A stretch of 13,053 nucleotides of DNA from Desulfobacterales bacterium C00003060 (lineage in GTDB: Bacteria > Desulfobacterota > Desulfobacteria > Desulfobacterales > C00003060): NCBI GenBank assembly GCA_001751085.1, contig MAXP01000228.1, positions 1-13,053 on the forward strand, read 5' to 3'. Below, piece by piece: positions 7,645 through 13,053 of this stretch (position 1 is the stretch's first letter; the number at the start of each line of letters is the position of its first letter). Below the pieces are notes generated by a model. It worked only from the letters and a program-made list of their open reading frames with translations, ran no database searches and had not been told where the DNA came from. A program made the translations under genes and the position numbers.

Positions 7645-7768
7645 GTTAACCTGCATATCATTGTAGCGTAATTTCACATGGTTATCAAGATCATTCATCC
7701 CGCAAATTTGCAAGTTTTTTTCTGAAAAGCTATAGGTCGTGGACGCATTGAAATTCTCCGGGTTTTCC

Positions 7769-7798
7769 TTGACGTTTTTCAAATTTATCTGATATAAT
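7769..7798 (+). promoter_or_regulatory. Sigma-70-type promoter for the nuclease-ATPase operon
   Basis: TTGACG (7769-7774) is followed after 18 bases by a perfect TATAAT (7793-7798). Transcription would start near 7805, giving a leader of about 110 bases before the ATG at 7915. It is the best promoter match on the plus strand in the gap and points at the two rightward genes. Confidence 0.6.
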
Positions 7799-7872
7799 AT
7801 GAAGTTTCTCAATGAATTCGGATAAAAGACCCGGGCTTACCTCGTGATGAGTTATGGTAGCAAAAGATCCGG

Positions 7873-7889
7873 GGTTTCAGTATGAAACC
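7873..7889 (+). promoter_or_regulatory. Perfect 7-bp hairpin/palindrome in the operon leader
   Basis: GGTTTCA, three bases (GTA), TGAAACC form a perfect inverted repeat inside the predicted leader, ending 25 bases before the nuclease ATG. CC on the left can extend the pairing to GG on the right after a 2-base bulge. It is too close to the start and lacks a T-tract, so it is not a terminator. It could be an operator half-site pair or an mRNA hairpin affecting translation. Confidence 0.4.
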
Positions 7890-7914
7890 GGGACTTTCGT
7901 ATGGAGGATTATTG

Positions 7915-9213
7915 ATGATCAAGTTCCTACATACCGCAGACATTCACCTCGATAGCCCCCTGTGCGGCCTTGAACGCTATGATGGTGCCCCTGTGAACGA
8001 ACTTCGCTGTGCGACACGCGAAGCCCTTAGAAACCTTGTGGAGCTGGCAATCTCCGAGCAAGTAAATTTCTTGTTAATCGCAGGCGACCTATACGATGGA
8101 GATTGGAAGGACTACAATACAGGCCTTTTTTTTGCCAAAGAGATGTCAAGGCTTCGCGAGGCTGATGTCAGGGTGTATGTTGTTTTCGGAAATCATGATG
8201 CAGCAAGCCAAATCACGAAAAAGCTGGGGAGTATTCCTTCCAACGTTCATCATTTTTCAAGCAAGAAGCCGAAAACCGAGATCATGGAAGACATAGGCGT
8301 TGCCATTCATGGACGGAGTTTTCCAAAGCGGGCTGTCACGGAGGACATTTCAACAGCATACCCGGAAGCAAGGCCCGGTTATTTCAATATCGGCATCCTG
8401 CACACAAGCTTGACCGGCCGCGAAGGACATGAGCCCTATGCTCCATGCACAATAGATGGACTTGTTTCAAAGAATTACCACTACTGGGCTCTCGGACACG
8501 TTCACAAACGTGAAGTTGTCCACGAAGATCCGTGGATCATCTTTCCCGGCAACATCCAGGGGCGGCACATAAGGGAGACGGGCGCCAAGGGCTGTACCCT
8601 TGTCACGGTTGAAGACAATGAGAGTGTGCTGGTGGAGCATCGCGATCTCGACGTACTGCGCTGGCAAGTTTGTAATGTGGACGCATCTGGAGCCGAGAGC
8701 CCCGAAGAGATTATCGAACGAGTAAACATTGAGATCAAAAGGAAGATCGACGATAGTGAAAGCCGTCTTTTAGCCTTACGGGTATCTATCTCGGGCAACT
8801 GCACCGCTCACGAGGAGATCTTGGCTAATCCGGAAAAGTGGACCAGCGAGATAAGAGCCGCATCCACGGATGAGAGTGGGGGGCGCGTTTGGATCGAAAA
8901 AGTAAAGGTCAATACGAGAGCCCCCATTGACCTTGAAAAGATGGCAGAACGAAATGATCCTGTTGGTGATCTTTTACGGTTTATTCAAGAGATCGATTCA
9001 AGTCTGGTCGATATCGGTGAACCTGTCGGCGACATCATTGAGATCACGAAACAACTGTCCGATGATTTCGCAAAGCTCAAAACAAAACTCCCGACGGAGA
9101 TACGTCAGGATAGTGACTTAGACATGAAGAATCCAGATACATTCCACAGAATACTTGAAGACGCAAAGCAGGTGCTTGTCTCAAGGCTATTATCAAAAGG
9201 GGGCCTTTGGTGA
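7915..9213 (+). CDS. Mre11/SbcD-like metallophosphoesterase nuclease (YhaO type)
   Basis: This predicted DNA-repair exonuclease subunit (432 residues) is a two-metal phosphoesterase of the Mre11/SbcD/YhaO family. The catalytic motifs are intact: 'HTADIHLDSP' (Asp9, His11), 'AGDLYDGD' (Asp58), 'FGNHD' (Asn93, His94), 'ILHTS' (His163) and 'GHVHKR' (His195, His197), followed by the typical 'PGNIQGRHIRETGAKG'. The C-terminal 150 or so residues are predicted to form the ATPase-binding region. The start is set at the ATG with GGAGG 7 bases upstream. An in-frame ATG at 7882 would add 11 residues (MKPGLSYGGLL), but it lies inside the leader hairpin and overlaps the ribosome-binding site. The stop overlaps the GTG start of the next gene by four bases (GTGA), so the two are coupled. 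YhaO of Bacillus is about 408 residues, similar in size. Family assignment is firm; whether it acts in repair, phage exclusion or both cannot be read from the sequence. Confidence 0.92.
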   Translation: MIKFLHTADIHLDSPLCGLERYDGAPVNELRCATREALRNLVELAISEQVNFLLIAGDLYDGDWKDYNTGLFFAKEMSRLREADVRVYVVFGNHDAASQITKKLGSIPSNVHHFSSKKPKTEIMEDIGVAIHGRSFPKRAVTEDISTAYPEARPGYFNIGILHTSLTGREGHEPYAPCTIDGLVSKNYHYWALGHVHKREVVHEDPWIIFPGNIQGRHIRETGAKGCTLVTVEDNESVLVEHRDLDVLRWQVCNVDASGAESPEEIIERVNIEIKRKIDDSESRLLALRVSISGNCTAHEEILANPEKWTSEIRAASTDESGGRVWIEKVKVNTRAPIDLEKMAERNDPVGDLLRFIQEIDSSLVDIGEPVGDIIEITKQLSDDFAKLKTKLPTEIRQDSDLDMKNPDTFHRILEDAKQVLVSRLLSKGGLW

Positions 9214-12200
9214 GAATTCTTACCGTTGATCTTCAGGCGTTCGGGCCATTTACCAAGGTGTCGCTTGATCTCTCCGGGGGGCAAGAGGGGCTTCACATCA
9301 TCTATGGACTAAATGAAGCCGGCAAGAGCGCTGCCCTTCGAGCATTAAAGGCGCTTTTTTACGGCATAGACCATCAAACCAAGGACAATTTTTTGCATGA
9401 CAATCGCAACCTGAAAATCGGGGCCACAATCCGTCACTCAGATAAGGCCGAATTCGCTTTCATCCGACGTAAGGGGACGAAGAACACCCTCCTTGACACC
9501 AAAGAGAGCCCAATTGTCGATTCCGCCTTGCAGAAGCACCTTGGAGGCGTAACCAGGGAACAATTCTCCACGCTGTTTGGCATCAATCATGAGATACTGG
9601 CAAAAGGGGGCATGCTATTGGTTGCCGGTGGTGGTGACCTGGGAGAGAGTCTCTTTGCCGCCGGCACGGGTGTGACAGGTCTCCGCGACGCCCTCCATGG
9701 TCTTCAAAAGGAGGCAGATGATCTATTCACGCCAAGAGGATCAACTAAGGCCATAAACAGTCTAATGAGCAGATACAAGGCAGCCAAGAAAAAGAGCAGC
9801 GAGCTTTCGCTTTCCAGCAGTGAATGGGCGGATCATGACGCGGCCCTCCGTGAAGCCATGGCTGAAAAGAAAAAAATCAATGATGAGCTTACAAAACTTC
9901 GCACTGACGAGCGTCGTCTCGATCGTATGCAACAAGCGTTTCCGATCATAACGGAGAGGAGAGAGTTGTCTAACCGGCTTGATGAACTCAAAGATGTTCC
10001 ACTCCTGGACCCCTCCTTTCCCAATGAGCGGCGTTCAGCAATCAGTGAGATGAACAAGGCAAGGTCGGACGCAAGGAAGGCTGAGGATGATCTAAACCTG
10101 ATTGGGAAACAGCAAAAAGAGCTATCCGTTCCAGAGCCTCTGATCTTACAGTCAAAAGTCATAACCGAACTTCACAAGCGTCTGGGAAGTCACCTTAAGG
10201 CCCACAAGGATTTGCCTGCACTCGAGGGACAACGGGAGGTCCTGCAAGCTGACGCAACAAAGATACTTTCAGAACTCCGGCCAGGCCTCGACCTGCAAGA
10301 TGTGGAACTCCTCCGTCTAACCGAGACGAAGCGGATCAAGATCTCTGATCTTGGCGGTCAACATCAAGCCTTGCTGGATGATGAAAAACGCACCACCGAG
10401 ACCCTTGATGAACTTGAGACTGACCTTGCCAGGACAAAGGAAGATCTTCAGAGATTCGAGGCTCCTCGCGACCCGAGTGATCTCCGATTTGCTATCCGGC
10501 GCGCACTGAAACAGGGTGATCTTGAAGAAAGGCTTAGGACCGGACGGGCCAGGCTTAAAGACATGGAAAGGCAGGCAAATGTCGATCTCAAGGCATTGCC
10601 GCTCTGGTCGGGAATGATTGAAGATCTTGAGGCCCTCCCGACCCCCTCTTCTGAGACTATTGATCGCTTCTCATTCCTCTTCGACGAGCTGAAAAGCAAA
10701 ACGAGGAACATCGAAGACCGTATCAAACGAAATCATGGCGAGATAGACAAGCTGGATAAACAGATAAAGACCCTCCAAATCACCGGCTCTGTGCCGACCG
10801 AGCCAGAGCTGATCCGGACACGCGAAAGACGGGACTCTGGTTGGGCTCTGGTGCTCAGGGCGTGGCTCCACAATGAGGATGTTCGGGAAGAAAGCAAGGC
10901 CTTGGATCCCGAGGCATCCCTTGACAAGGCATATGAAAAAGACGTCAAGAAAGCTGACGATCTGGCGGACCGCCTGCGCCGGGAGGCCAAACGTGTGGAG
11001 AAGCTGGCGCAACTGCTTGCCGCACACGAGCAGGGCTTGGAAATGCTGGGAAAGTACAAAGAGGAGCTCGACGGGGTTCTCGAAGAGCGATTCAAGATCG
11101 AGACAGAGTGGAATGAACATTGGACAAGTACCGGCATTAAGCCGCAATCCCCCAGGGAGATGGCCGGCTGGCTTAAGAAGCAGGAACAAATCATCAGCAA
11201 GGCAAAAAGCATCAGGGAAGATCGTGGAGAGGTAGGGCGACTTGAAAAGCTTGTTCAGGAATATGACAAAGATCTTCGGGCATGTCTTGGACGGCTTGGA
11301 CAAGATATGCCTGCCCCGGATGAATCACTCAACTCCCTTATCGACCATTGCCAGGCATTAGTTGACGAGATCGAAGAGAAAGCAAAGCAGCGCAGGAATC
11401 TTGAAAAAGAGGCAAAGGCTCTCGATAAGAGACGTTCTGATGCAGAGAGAAAAAGGAAGCTGGCCCATGCCGCTCGGGGCGAATGGAAGGAGGCATGGGG
11501 CAAGGCGATTTCTGAGCTTGGATTGTCCAATGAGACCTCCCCCTCCCAAGCCAATGCTTTCATCACCAAGACTCAGGATCTCTTTGAAAAAATCGACAAG
11601 AAAGAAGGGTTCCACAGACGGATACAAGAAATCAGCATGGAAGCTGAGCAGTTTGAGGCAGATGTCAAGAGCCTGCTCAAAAAAGTGGCGCCTGACCTTC
11701 TTGAACTTCCTGTCAATCAATCTGTAGAAAACCTGAACGAGCGTCTCGGCAAGGCGGGTAAGGATGCAGCCACCTTAAAACAGTTAGAGAAACAGCAAGG
11801 CGAAAAGGAGAAGGCTCTCCGGGAGGCGAACGTCACTATAAGAGAAAAGGAAGATAGATTAGAGGCGATGTGCCGAAAGGCCGGCTGCTCTGATTACAAC
11901 GATCTGGAAAAAATCGAGCCTATGTCCACAAAAAAACGTAATCTTATGGACCGTATCACGCAGCTTGAATCAGAGCTCCAGCGTATTTCCCATGGCGGAG
12001 GCATGACGACCGATGAACTCAATCAGGAGACAGAAAAAGTGGATCCTGACGAGCTGACTGCACGAATTGAAGAAGCCAAACAGAAGATCAAGGAGCAGCA
12101 AAACAGACTGTCTGAGATTGATAACAGGATCGGAGGAGAAGAGAGGGAGCTCAAGAAAATGGACGGCAGTGCCGAGGCTGCCGAGGCCGCGGAGCAGGCT

Positions 12201-12716
12201 AAAGGAATACTTGCCCAGATTCAAAGCCATACAGAACAATACATGGTTCTTCGCACTGCCTATGCCATCCTCAGCCATGAGATTGAACGCTATCGGGAAG
12301 CCAACCAGGATCCAATTCTACAACGGGCCAGTCAGTTGTTTTCCGAACTGACTTCAGCATCTTTCTCCGGCATTAAGCCATCCTATGACGAGCGGGACAA
12401 CCCTATATTGTTAGGGATCCGTCCTTCGGGCGAAGAAGTCACGGTAGACGGCATGAGCGACGGCACTTGCGACCAGCTCTATTTGTCTCTGCGCCTGGCA
12501 AGCCTTGAAAAGCATTTGGAAGAAAACGAGCCCATGCCGCTTATCATCGATGATATCCTTATCAACTTCGACGATGACAGGGCCAAGGCGACCCTACGAC
12601 TGATAGCCGAACTTTCAAACAAGACCCAGATCATCTTTTTTACCCATCACCAGCATCTCGTGGAACTGGCTGAGACAAATGTTAATGAGGGTGTTTTGTT
12701 CACACACACTCTATAG
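9210..12716 (+). CDS. SMC/Rad50-like coiled-coil AAA ATPase (YhaN type)
   Basis: This is the predicted ATPase partner of the preceding nuclease, by analogy with Rad50-Mre11 and SbcC-SbcD: ATP binding should clamp DNA ends and gate the nuclease. From the GTG start it is 1168 residues. The N-terminal half-ATPase has 'LQAFGPFTKVSLDLSGG' and Walker A 'GLNEAGKS' (33-40), then 'TLFGINHEILAKGG' and 'GESLFAAGTGVTGLRDAL', typical of YhaN-like proteins. A charged Glu/Lys/Arg/Leu-rich coiled-coil region spans roughly 170-1000. The C-terminal half has the signature 'MSDGTCDQLYLSLRLASL' (about 1082-1099), Walker B 'PLIIDDILINFDD' (about 1110-1122) and the H-loop 'FFTHHQH'. Only five cysteines exist and none forms a CXXC, so a zinc hook of the Rad50 type is absent. 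Start choice: AAGGGGG (9197-9203) lies 6 bases before GTG 9210, and GTGA overlaps the upstream stop. TTG at 9207 is an alternative. At 1168 residues it is longer than Bacillus YhaN (about 960). Confidence 0.92.
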   Translation: MRILTVDLQAFGPFTKVSLDLSGGQEGLHIIYGLNEAGKSAALRALKALFYGIDHQTKDNFLHDNRNLKIGATIRHSDKAEFAFIRRKGTKNTLLDTKESPIVDSALQKHLGGVTREQFSTLFGINHEILAKGGMLLVAGGGDLGESLFAAGTGVTGLRDALHGLQKEADDLFTPRGSTKAINSLMSRYKAAKKKSSELSLSSSEWADHDAALREAMAEKKKINDELTKLRTDERRLDRMQQAFPIITERRELSNRLDELKDVPLLDPSFPNERRSAISEMNKARSDARKAEDDLNLIGKQQKELSVPEPLILQSKVITELHKRLGSHLKAHKDLPALEGQREVLQADATKILSELRPGLDLQDVELLRLTETKRIKISDLGGQHQALLDDEKRTTETLDELETDLARTKEDLQRFEAPRDPSDLRFAIRRALKQGDLEERLRTGRARLKDMERQANVDLKALPLWSGMIEDLEALPTPSSETIDRFSFLFDELKSKTRNIEDRIKRNHGEIDKLDKQIKTLQITGSVPTEPELIRTRERRDSGWALVLRAWLHNEDVREESKALDPEASLDKAYEKDVKKADDLADRLRREAKRVEKLAQLLAAHEQGLEMLGKYKEELDGVLEERFKIETEWNEHWTSTGIKPQSPREMAGWLKKQEQIISKAKSIREDRGEVGRLEKLVQEYDKDLRACLGRLGQDMPAPDESLNSLIDHCQALVDEIEEKAKQRRNLEKEAKALDKRRSDAERKRKLAHAARGEWKEAWGKAISELGLSNETSPSQANAFITKTQDLFEKIDKKEGFHRRIQEISMEAEQFEADVKSLLKKVAPDLLELPVNQSVENLNERLGKAGKDAATLKQLEKQQGEKEKALREANVTIREKEDRLEAMCRKAGCSDYNDLEKIEPMSTKKRNLMDRITQLESELQRISHGGGMTTDELNQETEKVDPDELTARIEEAKQKIKEQQNRLSEIDNRIGGEERELKKMDGSAEAAEAAEQAKGILAQIQSHTEQYMVLRTAYAILSHEIERYREANQDPILQRASQLFSELTSASFSGIKPSYDERDNPILLGIRPSGEEVTVDGMSDGTCDQLYLSLRLASLEKHLEENEPMPLIIDDILINFDDDRAKATLRLIAELSNKTQIIFFTHHQHLVELAETNVNEGVLFTHTL

Positions 12717-12773
12717 GCTTGAGCATAGCGAAGCATCCCTGATGAAGGGCGTGGGATCTTTCATTTACCGCAT

Positions 12774-12861
12774 GGGTTGCTCGTTGCTCGTTGCTGGTTG
12801 CTCGTTGCTGGTTACTGGTTGCTCGTTGCTGGTTGCTGGTTGCTGGTTGCTGGTTGCTGGT
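12774..12861. repeat. Heptamer tandem repeat (TGGTTGC/TCGTTGC, 12 units)
   Basis: Twelve consecutive 7-base units run from 12774 to 12857 (first GGGTTGC, then TCGTTGC or TGGTTGC, with one TGGTTAC), plus a partial unit TGGT. On the other strand the units are GCAACCA and GCAACGA. The variation between C and G at one position is unevenly distributed, and the last four full units are identical, as expected if the array grows by slippage at that end. It lies 58 bases after the ATPase stop; the bases between hold only a weak CCCT/AGGG hairpin (12737-12749) without a T-tract. Confidence 0.9.
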
Positions 12862-13053
12862 GTGACAAATAGTAAGTGTGAACTGCTTTTTGGCTTTTGT
12901 GAAAGATGCCAAGGCAATAACAGAAGTCTGAACAAGGTGGCGGCGGTGAATCGGGAACTCATTGTTGTTGTAATGCCAAACGGTTCATTACAGTTGGAAT
13001 GGACTGAGGCAGAAGAAAGTATAAACAAAAGCAGCAGACTGTTACAGGAAGAA
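12862..13053 (+). CDS. Partial open reading frame of unknown function (runs off the window)
   Basis: From GTG 12862 the frame is open for 64 codons to the window edge. It contains 'CELLFGFCERCQGNNRSLNK' followed by 'VNRELIVVVMPNGSLQLEW' and 'TEAEESINKSSRLLQEE'. The last 40 residues look like real protein, with an alternating hydrophobic strand and an acidic helix. The three cysteines (CX6CX2C) could bind metal. The frame also extends upstream through the heptamer array to ATG 12772, adding 'MGCSLLVAGCSLLVTGC' type residues that mimic a hydrophobic leader. No start has a good ribosome-binding site; other candidates are GTG 12940 and ATG 12972. I do not recognise the family. It could equally be an eroded 5' gene end. 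Confidence 0.35.
   Translation, partial: MTNSKCELLFGFCERCQGNNRSLNKVAAVNRELIVVVMPNGSLQLEWTEAEESINKSSRLLQEE

Larger units (their letters stand above)
7013..7914. other. Gene-free intergenic region between divergent blocks
   Basis: About 900 bases separate the start of the leftward activase gene from the start of the rightward nuclease gene. Open frames exist on both strands but run through repeat DNA, lack ribosome-binding sites and show no recognisable domain, so I do not call genes. The stretch holds two inverted copies of a TGAACGGTTAC repeat, a long imperfect inverted repeat of CACGAAA units, a 10-bp direct repeat, a sigma-70 promoter and a leader hairpin, each listed separately. Confidence 0.7.

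Noticed and set aside
7384..7812. A 142-codon minus-strand frame in the intergenic region
   Set aside because: It runs through the CACGAAA repeat arm, the TGAACGG repeat and the antisense of the promoter; no ribosome-binding site or family resemblance.
11860..11895. Zinc hook in the Rad50-like ATPase (CRKAGC)
   Set aside because: The two cysteines are separated by four residues and lie near the C-terminal end of the coiled coil, not at its apex; this is not a CXXC hook.
12737..12760. Intrinsic terminator after the ATPase gene
   Set aside because: CCCT/AGGG is a 4-bp stem and the following bases have no T-run, so it is too weak to list.
12774..12861. CRISPR array
   Set aside because: Units are 7 bases with no spacers, so this is a simple tandem repeat.
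12765..13028. Minus-strand frame with repeated TSNQQPA residues
   Set aside because: The peptide repeat is only the 21-base period of the heptamer array; the plus-strand frame of the flank looks more protein-like.

Overview
The window looks like chromosomal DNA of moderate GC content from an anaerobic bacterium, most likely a deltaproteobacterium (Desulfobacterota). This is an inference from three things: a giant 2-hydroxyacyl-CoA dehydratase-activase fusion typical of strict anaerobes, a ptsH-ptsI-smpB gene order, and intergenic repeats (heptamer GCAACCA/GCAACGA, 'CACGAAA' arrays, 'TTTCGGATT' and 'TGAACGGTTAC' units) of a kind I associate with that group. No database search was possible.

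Left block (1-7012), all on the minus strand. In transcription order it holds a 1428-residue activase/dehydratase-like iron-sulfur protein, ptsH (HPr), ptsI (PTS enzyme I) and smpB (trans-translation factor, cut by the window edge near its C-terminus). ptsH and ptsI are separated by 2 bases and are surely co-transcribed. A near-consensus sigma-70 promoter (TTGACA, 16-base spacer, TATTAT) and a weak hairpin plus T-tract lie between the activase gene and ptsH, so the PTS genes probably do not depend on read-through from the activase.

Middle (7013-7914). About 900 bases between the divergent blocks hold no convincing gene. They contain an imperfect long inverted repeat built on CACGAAA units, two inverted copies of a TGAACGGTTAC-type repeat, a 10-bp direct repeat, a weak sigma-54-like match facing the activase gene, a good sigma-70 promoter facing right, and a small perfect hairpin in the leader of the rightward genes.

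Right block (7915-12716), plus strand. Two overlapping genes encode a Mre11/SbcD-like nuclease of the YhaO type and a large SMC/Rad50-like coiled-coil ATPase of the YhaN type. Together they should form a DNA end-processing complex. The ATPase has no CXXC zinc hook.

Right end (12717-13053). A heptamer tandem repeat (12 units) is followed by an open frame running off the window. The frame is continuous through the repeat, so a change of one unit would shift it. Whether it is translated is unknown.

Nothing here is a clear new defence or mobile system. The features most worth a second look are the tandem-ASKHA activase fusion, the hook-less nuclease-ATPase pair, and the repeat structures.
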